NCBI RefSeq assembly: GCF_008124525.1
Contig: NZ_VNHJ01000004.1
Span: forward strand, 62,001 to 126,000
Reading direction: 5' to 3'
Source of the DNA: Oceanicella actignis
GTDB lineage: Bacteria > Pseudomonadota > Alphaproteobacteria > Rhodobacterales > Rhodobacteraceae
Length of the DNA: 64,000 nt
In this document: positions 1 to 11,112 of the stretch, in pieces
Numbering within the stretch: the stretch's first letter is position 1
How the letters are laid out: the number at the start of each line of letters is the position of its first letter
Notes under the pieces: model-generated
The model's database searches: none
The model's input: the letters and a program-made list of their open reading frames with translations, nothing else
What the model was told of the DNA's origin: nothing
Translations under genes and position numbers: made by a program

Positions 1-1
1 C

Positions 2-1108
2 GAGCCGACCAACCACCTCGACGCCGAGACGGTGCTGTGGCTGCAAAAGCACCTGATCGAATACAAGGGCACGATCCTGATCGTGACCCATGACCGCTAC
101 TTCCTCGACGACATCACCGGCTGGATCCTCGAGCTGGACCGCGGCCGGGGCATTCCCTACGAGGGCAACTACTCGTCCTGGCTCGAGCAGAAGGCCAGGC
201 GCCTCGAGCAGGAGGCGCGCGAGGACAAGGCCCGCCAGCGCACGCTGGCGCGCGAGCTCGAATGGGTGCGCCAGGGCGCGAAGGCGCGGCACGCCAAGTC
301 CAAGGCGCGCCTGAAGGCCTACGAGCAGCTGGCCAACCAGTCCGAGCGCGAGCGCGTGGGCCGCGCGCAGATCATCATTCCCAACGGGCCGCGGCTGGGC
401 TCTAAGGTGCTCGAGGTCAACGGCCTGACCAAGGCCTATGGCGACCGCGTGCTGATCGAGGACCTGTCCTTCAGCCTGCCGCCGGGCGCCATCGTCGGCG
501 TGATCGGCCCCAACGGCGCGGGCAAGTCCACGCTGTTCCGCATGATCACCGGCCACGAGAAGCCCGACGCCGGCACGATCGAGTTCGGCGACACGGTCAA
601 GCTGAGCTATGTGGACCAGTCGCGCGACGCGCTCGACCCGAACAAGACCGTGTGGGAGGAGATCTCGGACGGGCTCGACGTGATCAAGCTGGGCGACGCC
701 GAGGTGAACAGCCGCGCCTATTGCGGCGCCTTCAACTTCAAGGGCCCGGACCAGCAGAAGAAGGTCGGCCTTCTGTCGGGCGGCGAGCGCAACCGCGTGC
801 ACATGGCCAAGCTGCTGCGCGAGGGCGGCAACCTGCTGCTGCTGGACGAGCCCTCGAACGACCTCGACGTCGAGACGCTGCGCGCGCTCGAGGACGCGCT
901 CGAGCAGTTCGCGGGCTGCGCCATGGTCATCAGCCACGACCGCTGGTTCATGGACCGGCTGTGCACCCACATCCTCGCCTTCGAGGGCGACAGCCATGTG
1001 GAGTGGTTCGAGGGCAACTTCGCCGAATACGAGGCCGACAAGATCCGCCGCCTCGGCGCCGACGCCGCGCAGCCCAAGCGCATCAAGTACAAGAAGTTCG
1101 CGCGCTGA
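2..1108 (+). CDS. ettA: Energy-dependent translational throttle protein EttA, 5' end missing
   Basis: ABC-F ATPase that binds the ribosomal E site and gates the first elongation steps according to ATP/ADP level. The last 368 residues are visible; the usual length is about 555, so the N-terminal third lies outside the window. The sequence opens inside the first nucleotide-binding domain at its D-loop (EPTNHLD). A charged coiled linker rich in E, R and K follows. The second ATPase domain has Walker [10 protein letters not shown], signature LLSGGERNR and DEPSNDLD. The C-terminal PKRIKYK motif is characteristic of EttA rather than Uup or other ABC-F members. The start is off the window, so upstream control cannot be seen. 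Confidence 0.95.
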   Translation, partial: EPTNHLDAETVLWLQKHLIEYKGTILIVTHDRYFLDDITGWILELDRGRGIPYEGNYSSWLEQKARRLEQEAREDKARQRTLARELEWVRQGAKARHAKSKARLKAYEQLANQSERERVGRAQIIIPNGPRLGSKVLEVNGLTKAYGDRVLIEDLSFSLPPGAIVGVIGPNGAGKSTLFRMITGHEKPDAGTIEFGDTVKLSYVDQSRDALDPNKTVWEEISDGLDVIKLGDAEVNSRAYCGAFNFKGPDQQKKVGLLSGGERNRVHMAKLLREGGNLLLLDEPSNDLDVETLRALEDALEQFAGCAMVISHDRWFMDRLCTHILAFEGDSHVEWFEGNFAEYEADKIRRLGADAAQPKRIKYKKFAR

Positions 1109-1121
1109 GCGCGGCGCAGGC

Positions 1122-1880
1122 ATGAGCGCATCCATGGAACGGCCCCAGCCCCAGACGCCGCGCATCACCGTCATCGCCCCGATGAAGAACGAGGCGGGCT
1201 CGGTGATGGCGCTGGCCGACGAGATCGCCGAGGCCTGCGCCCCCCTGGCCCCGTTCGAGGCGATCTTCGTCAACGACGGATCGGACGACGGCACCGCCGA
1301 GGCCATCGCCGAGGCGCGCCGCCGCCATCCCTGGCTGCGCGAGCTGCGCCATGCGCAAAGCTGCGGCCAGTCGGCGGCGGTGCTGTCGGGGGTGCGGGCG
1401 GCGCGCGCGCCCATCATCTGCACGCTGGACGGCGACGGGCAGAACCCCCCGGCCGAGATCCCGCGCCTGGTCGCGCCGCTGCTGGCCGACCGCGAGGGAC
1501 GGCTGGGGCTGGTGGCGGGCCAGCGCGTGGCGCGCCAGGACACGCTGTCCAAGCGGCTGGCCTCGCGCACGGCCAACGCGCTGCGCGCGCGCATCCTGCG
1601 CGACGACACGCGCGACACGGGCTGCGGGCTCAAGGCCTTTCCGCGGCACGTGTTCCTCGAGCTGCCCTTCTTCGACCACATCCACCGCTACCTGCCCGCC
1701 CTCGTGCGGCGCGAGGGCTACGAGGTGGCGCATGTGAACGTCAGCCACCGCCCGCGCGGGGCCGGCCGCTCGCACTACACCAATCTGGGGCGGGCCATGG
1801 TCGGGGCGCTGGACCTGTTCGGGGTGTGGTGGCTGCTGCGCCGGCGCAAGCTGGCCCGCATCGAGCGGATCGACCCGTGA
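1122..1880 (+). CDS. Family 2 glycosyltransferase (polyprenyl-phosphate sugar transferase type)
   Basis: GT-A fold enzyme of 252 residues resembling dolichol-phosphate mannosyltransferase or ArnC. The N-terminus has ITVIAPMKNE and VNDGSDDGT for nucleotide-sugar binding, then the metal-binding LDGDGQNPP. Near the C-terminus is one hydrophobic stretch (GALDLFGVWWLL) that could seat it on the membrane. It starts 13 bases after ettA and its stop overlaps the GTG of the next gene, which encodes a LAB_N membrane protein. The pair probably transfers a sugar to a lipid carrier for envelope glycans. The donor sugar cannot be read from the sequence. Confidence 0.85.
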   Translation: MSASMERPQPQTPRITVIAPMKNEAGSVMALADEIAEACAPLAPFEAIFVNDGSDDGTAEAIAEARRRHPWLRELRHAQSCGQSAAVLSGVRAARAPIICTLDGDGQNPPAEIPRLVAPLLADREGRLGLVAGQRVARQDTLSKRLASRTANALRARILRDDTRDTGCGLKAFPRHVFLELPFFDHIHRYLPALVRREGYEVAHVNVSHRPRGAGRSHYTNLGRAMVGALDLFGVWWLLRRRKLARIERIDP

Positions 1881-2206
1881 TCGAGACGCTGGGACGCTGG
1901 CTGGGGGCCGAGACGCCCGCCGAGCTCGCCTGGATCGCGATCGGGCTGGGCGGGCAGCTGCTGTTCATGATGCGCTTCCTCCTGCAATGGCTGGCCTCCG
2001 AGAAGGCGCGGCGCTCGGTGGTGCCGACCTCGTTCTGGTGGTTCTCGATCGCGGGGGCGGCGATCCTGCTGGCCTACGCCATCCATCGCGCCGATCCGGT
2101 GTTCATCCTGGGCCAGTCGCTGGGCTTCTTCATCTACGCGCGCAACCTGTGGTTCATCCATGTCGAGCGCCGCGCCGCCGCGGCGGCCGATCCCGGCGCC
2201 GACTGA
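1877..2206 (+). CDS. Lipid A biosynthesis N-terminal domain (LAB_N) membrane protein
   Basis: Small 109-residue membrane protein with three hydrophobic segments. It carries the LAB_N hallmarks: [17 protein letters not shown], followed by FWWFSIAGA and [13 protein letters not shown]. The family is found as a stand-alone partner of GT2 enzymes and at the N-terminus of some lipid-A-disaccharide synthases. The GTG at 1877 was chosen because it overlaps the stop of the glycosyltransferase, a translational-coupling arrangement, and the product then begins with the expected short amphipathic leader. Its molecular role is not established; an EmrE-like fold and a flippase-like or anchoring role have been proposed for the family. 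Confidence 0.85.
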   Translation: MIETLGRWLGAETPAELAWIAIGLGGQLLFMMRFLLQWLASEKARRSVVPTSFWWFSIAGAAILLAYAIHRADPVFILGQSLGFFIYARNLWFIHVERRAAAAADPGAD

Positions 2207-2239
2207 TCGGCCGGGAATCGGCCGGGAGCGCCGCAAAAG

Positions 2240-2257
2240 TTTTTCCAAACGGAAAAA
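2240..2257. promoter_or_regulatory. AT-rich inverted repeat ahead of the purine operon (possible operator)
   Basis: A perfect 7-bp inverted repeat TTTTTCC-AAAC-GGAAAAA lies in the 157-bp gap before uraH. It stands out as an A/T-rich palindrome in an otherwise extremely GC-rich region. About 30 bases further on, overlapping TTGACT and TTGACG hexamers at 2284-2294 could serve as a -35 element, but no clear -10 follows. The position upstream of uraH-xdhABC suggests a repressor or activator site. It could also be the terminator of the LAB_N gene, because T-rich sequence is part of the stem. Confidence 0.4.
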
Positions 2258-2363
2258 TCCTTGCCCGGCGCCGCGCGGCGCGTTTGACTTGACGCATGTC
2301 GGGCCGCGACTCGGACGCATGACGCGCGGCGCGGCTCCGCTCGACGCCACGGAGGATCGGCGC

Positions 2364-2717
2364 ATGGGACGCCTGACCACGCATGTTCTCGACACCGCGC
2401 GCGGCCGCCCCGCCGCGGGGCTGCGCATCGGCCTTTACCGGCTGTCGGTCGACAGCCGCGACCACCTGCTGGACGCCGTGACCAACGAGGACGGACGCTG
2501 CGACGCGCCGCTCCTCGAGGGCGCGGCGCTGCGCCGGGGCGTGTATGAGCTGGTCTTCCACGCCGGCGCCTATTTCGACGCGGCGGGGCTGGCGCTGCCC
2601 AGCCCGAAATTCCTGTCCGACGTGCCCGTGCGCTTCGGCGTGGACGACCCCGATGCGCACTACCACGTGCCGCTTCTGCTCTCGCCCTACGGCTATTCCA
2701 CCTACAGGGGGTCCTGA
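2364..2717 (+). CDS. uraH: 5-hydroxyisourate hydrolase (transthyretin-like)
   Basis: Hydrolyses 5-hydroxyisourate, the uricase product, to OHCU. At 117 residues it has normal length. It begins with the family signature [14 protein letters not shown], has the arginine in GLRIGLYR, and ends with the diagnostic [19 protein letters not shown] region containing the C-terminal YRGS tetrapeptide. The ATG at 2364 follows a GGAGG at 2351. It is the first gene of a tight run into xdhA, with the stop directly abutting the next ATG. No uricase or OHCU decarboxylase is visible in this window. Confidence 0.95.
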   Translation: MGRLTTHVLDTARGRPAAGLRIGLYRLSVDSRDHLLDAVTNEDGRCDAPLLEGAALRRGVYELVFHAGAYFDAAGLALPSPKFLSDVPVRFGVDDPDAHYHVPLLLSPYGYSTYRGS

Positions 2718-4171
<1,454 letters not shown>

Positions 4172-4175
<4 letters not shown>

Positions 4176-6490
4176 CGGACCCCGAGCGCATCAAGGGGGG
4201 CGTCGCGACGCCGGTTCCCCACGACTCGGCCGTGCGCCATGTGCGCGGCGAGGCGGTCTATGTCGACGACATCCCCGAGCCGCCGGGCTGCCTGCACGCC
4301 GCCTTCGGCCTGTCCGAGCGCGCCCATGCGCGCATTCTCGAGCTGGACCTGTCCGAGGTGCGCGAGGCGCCGGGCGTGGTGGCGGTGCTGACGGCGCGCG
4401 ACCTGCCGGGGGCGAACGACGTGTCGGCCTCGGCGCATGACGAGCCGCTTCTGGCCGAGGACGAGGTGCTTTTCCACGGCCAGCCGATCTTCGCGGTGAT
4501 CGCCGAAAGCCATCTGGCCGCGCGCCGCGCCGCGCGCAAGGCGCGCATCCGCTACCAGGATCTTCCCGCCATCCTGACCATCGATCAGGCGCTGGCGGCG
4601 GGCAGCCTGCTCGAGCCCATGCGCGAGATGGTCAAGGGCGACCCCGAGGCGGCGCTGGCGGCGGCGCCGCGGCGCCTGCGCGGGCGGGTCGAGCTGGGCG
4701 GCCAGGAGCATTTCTACCTCGAGGGCCAGGCGGCGCTGTCCGTGCCCGGCGAGGGCGACGAGATGACGGTGCACGCCTCGTCCCAGCACCCGACCGAGAT
4801 CCAGCACAAGGTGGCCGAGACGCTGGGCGTTCCGTTCAACGCGGTGACCGTGATCGTGCGGCGCATGGGCGGGGGGTTCGGCGGCAAGGAAAGCCAGGGC
4901 AACGCCCCGGCCTGCCTGACGGCGGCGGCGGCGCGGCTGCTGGGGCGGCCGGTCAAGATGCGCTACGACCGCGACGACGACTTCCTCGTCACCGGCAAGC
5001 GGCACGATTTCCGCATCGACTACGAGGTCGGCTTCGACGACCAGGGCCGCATCCTGGCGGTCGTCATCGACCAGGCGGCGCGCTGCGGCTGGGCGACGGA
5101 TCTGAGCCTGCCGGTCTGCGACCGGGCCATGCTGCACGCCGACAACGCCTATCACCTGCCCCATGCGCGCATCCGCTCGTGGCGCTGCCGGACGAACACG
5201 GTCTCGAACACAGCCTTTCGCGGCTTCGGCGGCCCGCAAGGCATGGCGGGGATCGAGCGCGTGATGGACCATGTCGCGCATGCGCTGGGGCTGGACCCGC
5301 TCGAGGTGCGGCGGCGCAACTTCTACGACCCGCCGGGCGGCGCGCGCACGCTGACGCCCTATCACATGACGGTGGAGGACTGCGTCATCGCCGAGATCGT
5401 CGACGAGCTGGCCGAGAGCTGCGCCTATGCCCGCCGGCGCGCCGAGATCGCGGAATGGAACGCGCGCAACCAGGTCATCAAGCGCGGCCTTGCGCTGACG
5501 CCGGTCAAGTTCGGCATCAGCTTCACGCTGACGCATCTGAACCAGGCCGCGGCGCTGGTGCATGTCTACACCGACGGCTCGGTGCATCTGAACCATGGCG
5601 GCACCGAGATGGGCCAGGGCCTGTTCGTCAAGGTCGCGCAGGTGGCGGCCGAAGCCTTCCAGATCGACCTCGACCGCGTGCGCATCACCGCCACCGACAC
5701 GGGCAAGGCGGCGAACACCTCGGCCACGGCGGCCTCGAGCGGCTCGGATCTGAACGGCATGGCCGTGCGCGACGCGTGCGAGAAGATCAAGCGCCGCCTG
5801 ACCGCCTTCGCCGCCGAGCGCTTCCAGACCTCGGCCGATCAGGTGCGCTTTCTGCCCGGCCGCGTCCGGGTCGGCGAGGAGGAGATCGCCTTTCCCGACC
5901 TCGTGCGCATGGCCTGGGAGGCGCGCGTGCCGCTCTCGGCCACCGGGTTCTACGCCACGCCGCGCATCAGCTGGGATCGGGCCGCGGGGCGCGGGCGTCC
6001 GTTCTACTACTTCGCCTACGGCGCCGCGGCGACCGAGGCGGCGATCGATGCGCTGACGGGCCAGTGGCGCATCGAGCGGGTCGACATCCTGCACGATGTG
6101 GGCCGCTCGCTGAACCCGGCGATCGACCTGGGCCAGATCGAGGGCGGCTTCGTGCAGGGCATGGGTTGGCTGACCATGGAGGAGCTGGTCTGGGACGAGG
6201 CGGGCCGGCTCAGGACCCATGCGCCCTCGACCTACAAGATTCCGGCGGCGGGCGACCGGCCGCGGCACATGAACATCCGCATCTGGGAGCGGGGCGAAAA
6301 TCGCGAGCCGACGATCCACCGCTCGAAGGCGGTGGGCGAGCCGCCGCTGATGCTGGGCATCTCGGCCTGGCTGGCGCTGTCGGACGCGGCGGCTTCGTGC
6401 GGCCCGGCCTATCCGGCGCTGGACGCGCCGGCCACGCCCGAACGGGTGCTGCGCGCGATCGCCCGCGCGCGGGGCGAGCGCTGGCCATGA
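4172..6490 (+). CDS. xdhB: Xanthine dehydrogenase large subunit (molybdopterin-binding)
   Basis: Catalytic molybdenum cofactor subunit, 772 residues, normal for bacterial XdhB. Recognisable elements are GQEHFYLEGQAAL, the glycine-rich MGGGFGGKESQ, the substrate-site AFRGFGGPQG, the cofactor-binding TEMGQGLFVKVAQ and the catalytic glutamate near residue 723 in VGEPPLML. Its ATG overlaps the xdhA stop and its own stop overlaps the ATG of xdhC, so the three genes are translationally coupled. Cytoplasmic, assembled as (alpha beta)2 with XdhA after XdhC delivers the sulfurated cofactor. Confidence 0.97.
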
Positions 6491-7533
6491 GCACGGGGGG
6501 CGGCGCGGGGCTGGACATCGACGCGCTGCGCGCCGCCGTGGCCGCGCATGGGCGCGTGACGCGGGTGGTCGTGGCGCAGACCCGCGGCTCGACCCCGCGC
6601 GAGGCGGGCGCGCAGATGCTGGTCTGGGCGGACGGCTTCGCGGGCACGATCGGCGGCGGCGCGCTGGAATTCGCGGCGCTGGCCGAGGCGCGCCGGCGGC
6701 TTGGAAGCGGCCGCTCGGGGCTCGAGAGCCATGCGCTGGGGCCGGCGCTGGGGCAGTGCTGCGGCGGCGCGGCGACGCTGGCCTACGAGGTGGTGGACGC
6801 GGATGTTCTGTCGCGGCTCGAGGCGCTGGCCGACGAGGCGCGCGCGCGCGCCGGGCGGACGGGGGGCCGGCCCGCCCTCGCCCGCCCTCTGGGCGGGGTC
6901 GGACGGGCCGCGGATGCGCCTGCGGCGATCCGGGCGGCGCTGGCGGCGGCGGCGCGCGCAAGGGGCGCCGGCGCGGCGCCCGGCCCGGTTTGCGCGCCGG
7001 CCGATCCGCCCTGGCTGTTCGAGCCGCTGGCCGAGGCGCCGACGCCGCTCTTTCTGTATGGCGCGGGGCATGTGGGGCGGGCGCTGGCGCGGGTTCTGCA
7101 GGACCTGCCCTTCGCGCTGACCTGGATCGACTCGGCGCGCGAGCGCTTTCCCGATCCGGCCCCCGCCCATGCGCGGGTTCTGATCGCGCCCGATCCGGCC
7201 GATGCGGTCGATCTGGCGCCGCCGCAGGCGGTGCATGTGGCGATGACCTGTTCCCATGCGCTCGACTTGGAGATATGCCATCGGGCGCTGCGGCGCGGCT
7301 GCGTGCGGCTGGCGGTGATCGGCTCGCGCACCAAGGCGGCGCGTTTTCGCGCCCGGTTGCGGGCGCTGGGCCATGACGAGGCGCAGGTGGCGGCCATGGC
7401 CTGCCCCATCGGCGATCCGGCGCTGGGCAAGGCGCCCGCGCAGGTGGCGGTGGCGATCGCGGCCGATCTGCTGGCCTGGCGCGCCCGCATGGCCGAGGGG
7501 CGCGGCATGCGTGAGAGGGAGGCGACGGCGTGA
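6487..7533 (+). CDS. xdhC: Xanthine dehydrogenase accessory protein XdhC
   Basis: Molybdenum cofactor insertion chaperone that binds sulfurated cofactor and hands it to XdhB. It has 348 residues. The N-terminal XdhC/CoxI domain has TRGSTPREAG and GTIGGGALE followed by a Cys-Cys pair (GQCCGG). The C-terminal Rossmann domain has LYGAGHVGRAL. The two are joined by an Ala/Arg/Gly-rich linker of roughly 60 residues that looks disordered and makes the protein slightly longer than many relatives. It overlaps xdhB by four bases and the next gene's GTG by four bases. Confidence 0.93.
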   Translation: MSTGGGAGLDIDALRAAVAAHGRVTRVVVAQTRGSTPREAGAQMLVWADGFAGTIGGGALEFAALAEARRRLGSGRSGLESHALGPALGQCCGGAATLAYEVVDADVLSRLEALADEARARAGRTGGRPALARPLGGVGRAADAPAAIRAALAAAARARGAGAAPGPVCAPADPPWLFEPLAEAPTPLFLYGAGHVGRALARVLQDLPFALTWIDSARERFPDPAPAHARVLIAPDPADAVDLAPPQAVHVAMTCSHALDLEICHRALRRGCVRLAVIGSRTKAARFRARLRALGHDEAQVAAMACPIGDPALGKAPAQVAVAIAADLLAWRARMAEGRGMREREATA

Positions 7534-9050
7534 CGGCTTTGCTTGAGGTCGAGGGGCTGACCAAGCGGTTTCCGGGCGTGCTGGCGAACGACGCGGTCAG
7601 CTTCGCCGTCGAGCGCGGCCAGATCCACGCGCTTCTGGGCGAGAACGGCGCGGGCAAGTCCACGCTGGTCAAGATGATCTATGGCTCGATGCGCCCCGAC
7701 GCCGGCGCCATGCGCCTCGAGGGGCAGCCCTATGCGCCGACCGACCCCGGCGCGGCGCGGCGCGCGGGGGTGGGGCTGGTGTTCCAGCATTTCTCGCTGT
7801 TCGACGCGCTGACCGTAGCCGAGAACGTGGCGCTGGGCCTGCCGCCCGAAGAGGCCGGCGCCGACCTTGCCGAGCGCATCCGCAAGGTGTCGGCGGCCTA
7901 CGGCCTGCCGCTCGATCCCGAGCGGCGGGTGGGCGAGCTGTCGGTGGGCGCGCGCCAGCGCGTCGAGATCGTGCGCTGCCTGCTGCAACGCCCGCGGCTG
8001 CTGATCATGGACGAGCCGACCTCGGTGCTGACCCCGCAGGAGGTCGGGCAGCTGTTCCGCACGCTGCGCCAACTGCGCGACGAGGGGGTCTCGATCCTCT
8101 ACATCTCGCACAAGCTCGACGAGATCCGCGAGCTGTGCGAGGCCGCCACCATCCTGCGCCATGGCCGCGTGACGGGCCGCTGCGATCCGCGCAGCGAAAG
8201 CGCGCGCAGCCTGGCCGAGATGATGATCGGGCAGGAGCTGGCCGCCACGCGCCCGCTCTCGGCCGCGCCGGGCGAGGTGCGGCTGACGGTGCGCGGGCTG
8301 AGCCTGGCGGCGGACCGCCCCTTCGGCACGGCGCTGCGCGACATCTCGTTCGATCTGCGCGCGGGCGAGATCCTGGGCGTGGCCGGCGTCGCGGGCAACG
8401 GGCAGGACGAATTCGTCGAGGCCCTGTCGGGCGAGCGCCGCGCCCAGCACGAGGCCATCCGCCTGGACGGCGCGCCGATCGGCGCCTTCGGGCCGGATCG
8501 GCGGCGCCGGCTGGGGCTGTGCGTGGCGCCCGAAGAGCGCCTGGGTCATGCGGCGGTCCCGGACATGAGCCTGACCGAGAACGCGATCCTGACCGCCCGG
8601 CGGCGCGCGCGCCTGGCCTCGCGCGGGGGCGTGCTGCGCCTTGGGGCGGCCGCGCGCTTCGCCCGCGCGGTGGTCGAGCGCTTCGACGTGCGCACCGCCG
8701 GCGTCGAGCACGCGGCGCGATCGCTGTCGGGCGGCAACCTGCAGAAATTCGTCGTCGGGCGCGAGATCATGCAGAACCCCGCGGTTCTGGTGGTGGCGCA
8801 GCCGACCTGGGGCGTGGATGCGGGCGCGGCGGCGGCGATCCGCCAGGCGCTGCGCGACATGGCCGAGGCGGGCGCGGCGGTTCTGGCGGTGAGCCAGGAT
8901 CTGGACGAGCTGATGGAGATCTCCACCCGCTTCGCCGTGATGGCGGGCGGGCGGCTGAGCGCGCCGCGTCCCATGGCCGAGCTGAGCGTGGAGGAGATCG
9001 GGCGCATGATGGGCGGAACGGGCGGGGAGGTCGCGCATGCTGAGGCTTGA
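7530..9050 (+). CDS. ABC importer ATP-binding protein, BMP/nucleoside type (two NBDs)
   Basis: Twin-domain ATPase of 506 residues of the YufO/NupO and RbsA class. The first domain has Walker A GENGAGKST, signature LSVGARQRVEI and DEPTSVL. The second has the usual weakened Walker A of the class (GVAGNGQDE) and an intact LSGGNLQKFVVGRE signature. GTG start overlaps the xdhC stop. With two permeases and a BMP-family binding protein downstream it forms an importer. The location directly behind xdhABC argues for purine bases or nucleosides as cargo, which is inference from context. Confidence 0.92.
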   Translation: MTALLEVEGLTKRFPGVLANDAVSFAVERGQIHALLGENGAGKSTLVKMIYGSMRPDAGAMRLEGQPYAPTDPGAARRAGVGLVFQHFSLFDALTVAENVALGLPPEEAGADLAERIRKVSAAYGLPLDPERRVGELSVGARQRVEIVRCLLQRPRLLIMDEPTSVLTPQEVGQLFRTLRQLRDEGVSILYISHKLDEIRELCEAATILRHGRVTGRCDPRSESARSLAEMMIGQELAATRPLSAAPGEVRLTVRGLSLAADRPFGTALRDISFDLRAGEILGVAGVAGNGQDEFVEALSGERRAQHEAIRLDGAPIGAFGPDRRRRLGLCVAPEERLGHAAVPDMSLTENAILTARRRARLASRGGVLRLGAAARFARAVVERFDVRTAGVEHAARSLSGGNLQKFVVGREIMQNPAVLVVAQPTWGVDAGAAAAIRQALRDMAEAGAAVLAVSQDLDELMEISTRFAVMAGGRLSAPRPMAELSVEEIGRMMGGTGGEVAHAEA

Positions 9051-10113
9051 GCCGCGCAAGGAGCCCTCGCGGCTCATGGTCTGGGCGACGCCGCCCGCGG
9101 CGGTGCTGCTGACGCTGGTCTTCGGCATGGTCCTGTTCGCCGCGCTGGGCAAGGACCCGCTGCGCACGGTCGAGATCATCTTCGTCGAGCCGCTGCTTTC
9201 GCCCTTCTCGCGCGCCGAGCTTCTGGTCAAGGCCGCGCCGCTGGTGCTGATCGGGGTCGGGCTGAGCCTGGGCTTTCGCGCCGGCGTGTGGAACATCGGC
9301 GCCGAGGGGCAGTTCATCATCGGCGCCGTCGCCGGCGGCGCGGCGGGGCTGGCCGTGTATGACACGCCGGGGCTCTGGGTGCTGCCGATGATGTGCGCGG
9401 CGGGCATGCTGGGCGGCTTCGCATGGGCGATGATCCCAGCCATCCTGCGCATCCGCTTCAACACGAACGAGATCCTGGTCAGCCTGATGCTGGTCTATGT
9501 GGCCGAGCTGTGGCTCTCGGCGCTGGTCGGCGGCCCGCTGCGCGACCCCGAGGGGTTCAACTTTCCCGAATCGCGCCTGTTTCACGACAGCGCCACCATG
9601 CCGATCCTGATCGAGGGCACGCGCGCCCATGTCGGCGTTCTGGTCGCGCTGGCCGTGGCGGGGCTGGCCTGGCTGGCGCTGCAGCGGCATGTTTTCGGCT
9701 TTTCGCTCAAGGTCATGGGGCAGGCGCCGCGCGCGGCCCGCTTCGCCGGCTTCTCCGAGCGGCGCGCGGTGCTGGCGTGCATGGGCGTCTCGGGCGCGCT
9801 GGCCGGGCTGGCGGGGGTGTTCGAGGCCGCGGGCCCCGTCGGGCAGCTGGTGCCGGGTCTGCCGGCGGGATACGGCTTCACGGCCATCATCGTCGCCTTT
9901 CTCGGGCGGCTGCATCCGGGCGGCGTGGTGCTGGCCGGCGGGGTGATGGCGCTGACCTATATCGGCGGCGAGTCCGCGCAGCTCGAGATGCAGCTGCCCG
10001 CGGCGGCGATCTCGGTCTTTCAGGGGATGCTGCTCTTCTTCCTTCTGGGGGCGGACGTGTTCGTCAACCATCGCCTGCGCCTTCGCCGCGCACCGGCCAC
10101 GGAGTCCGCGTGA
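9037..10113 (+). CDS. ABC importer permease 1 (nucleoside/purine type)
   Basis: Integral membrane permease of the BPD_transp_2 family, 358 residues, like YufP/NupP. Multiple hydrophobic segments begin near residue 25. The family motif LSLGFRAGVWNIGAEGQFIIGA is split across two helices. The ATG at 9037 lies inside the end of the ATPase gene (14-bp overlap) and the stop overlaps the next start, showing tight coupling of the transporter subunits. Confidence 0.9.
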   Translation: MLRLEPRKEPSRLMVWATPPAAVLLTLVFGMVLFAALGKDPLRTVEIIFVEPLLSPFSRAELLVKAAPLVLIGVGLSLGFRAGVWNIGAEGQFIIGAVAGGAAGLAVYDTPGLWVLPMMCAAGMLGGFAWAMIPAILRIRFNTNEILVSLMLVYVAELWLSALVGGPLRDPEGFNFPESRLFHDSATMPILIEGTRAHVGVLVALAVAGLAWLALQRHVFGFSLKVMGQAPRAARFAGFSERRAVLACMGVSGALAGLAGVFEAAGPVGQLVPGLPAGYGFTAIIVAFLGRLHPGGVVLAGGVMALTYIGGESAQLEMQLPAAAISVFQGMLLFFLLGADVFVNHRLRLRRAPATESA

Positions 10114-11042
10114 TGGATCTAAGCGTTCTGAACCCCGCCGCCATCGGGGCGGCGTTGATCGTGGCGGCGACGCCGCTGCTTTTCGCGGCGCTGGGCGAGC
10201 TGGTGGTCGAGAAGTCGGGCGTGCTGAACCTCGGCGTCGAGGGCATGATGATCGTCGGCGCCATCGCCGGCTTCGCCGCGGCGGTCGAGACGGGCTCGCC
10301 CTTGCTGGGGGTGGTCGCCTCGGCGGCGGCCGGGGCGACGCTGTCGGCGGTTTTCGCCTTCTTCGCGCTGATCCTGATGGCCAATCAGGTGGCCACGGGG
10401 CTGGCGCTGACCATGTTCGGGCTGGGGCTGGCGGCGATGCTGGGGCAGCCCTATTCGGGCATGCCGGCGCCCGAGTTCCCGGCCCTGTCGCTGCCGGTTC
10501 TGTCGGACCTGCCCTTCTTCGGGCGGCTGCTGTTCTCGCACGATCCGCTGGTCTATCTGTCGCTGGCGCTGACGGCGGGGACGTGGCTGTGGCTCGGGCG
10601 CAGCCGCGCGGGGCTGATCCTGCGCGCGGTGGGCGAGAATCACCACGCCGCCCATGCCATCGGCTACCGCGTCACGGCGATCCGCTTCGCCGCGGTGCTG
10701 TTCGGCGGCGCCTGCGCGGGGCTGGGCGGGGGGTATCTGGCGCTGGTGCAGACCCCGCTCTGGGTCGAGGGCATGACCGCCGGCCGCGGCTGGATCGCGC
10801 TGGCGATCGTGGTCTTCGCCTCGTGGCGGCCCTGGCGGGCGCTGCTGGGCGCCTATGTGTTCGGTGGCGTGACCATCGTGCAGCTGAACCTGCAGGCGCT
10901 GGGGGTTTCGATCCAGAGCCAGTATCTGTCGATGACGCCCTACCTGGCCACGATCCTGGTGCTGGTGCTGATCTCGGGCGAGCGGCGCCGCGCGGCCGAG
11001 GCGCCGGCGTGCCTGGGCAAGCCCTTCCGCGCCGAGGGCTGA
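10113..11042 (+). CDS. ABC importer permease 2 (nucleoside/purine type)
   Basis: Second permease, 309 residues, like YufQ/NupQ. It opens with ALGELVVEKSGVLNLGVEGM, the family hallmark, followed by about eight hydrophobic segments and RAVGENHHAAHAIGYRV in the cytoplasmic loop that contacts the ATPase. The ATG overlaps the stop of permease 1. A 70-bp gap with a strong hairpin separates it from the next gene. Confidence 0.9.
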   Translation: MDLSVLNPAAIGAALIVAATPLLFAALGELVVEKSGVLNLGVEGMMIVGAIAGFAAAVETGSPLLGVVASAAAGATLSAVFAFFALILMANQVATGLALTMFGLGLAAMLGQPYSGMPAPEFPALSLPVLSDLPFFGRLLFSHDPLVYLSLALTAGTWLWLGRSRAGLILRAVGENHHAAHAIGYRVTAIRFAAVLFGGACAGLGGGYLALVQTPLWVEGMTAGRGWIALAIVVFASWRPWRALLGAYVFGGVTIVQLNLQALGVSIQSQYLSMTPYLATILVLVLISGERRRAAEAPACLGKPFRAEG

Positions 11043-11069
11043 GCGCGTTCCCGTTTCGTTAGGGATTTG

Positions 11070-11102
11070 CCCCTATCCTGTCCGCGGTGGGATGGATAGG
11101 GG
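11070..11102 (+). promoter_or_regulatory. 9-bp hairpin sequestering a ribosome binding site
   Basis: CCCCTATCC at 11070-11078 is the exact reverse complement of GGATAGGGG at 11094-11102, with a 15-base loop. The right arm runs into the GGAG (11101-11104) used by the GGDEF-like gene starting at 11113, so the folded form would hide its ribosome binding site. The left arm can alternatively pair weakly with AGGG at 11061. It may instead act as a transcription terminator after the permease, but no U-tract follows. Confidence 0.5.
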
Positions 11103-11112
11103 AGCGAAGACC

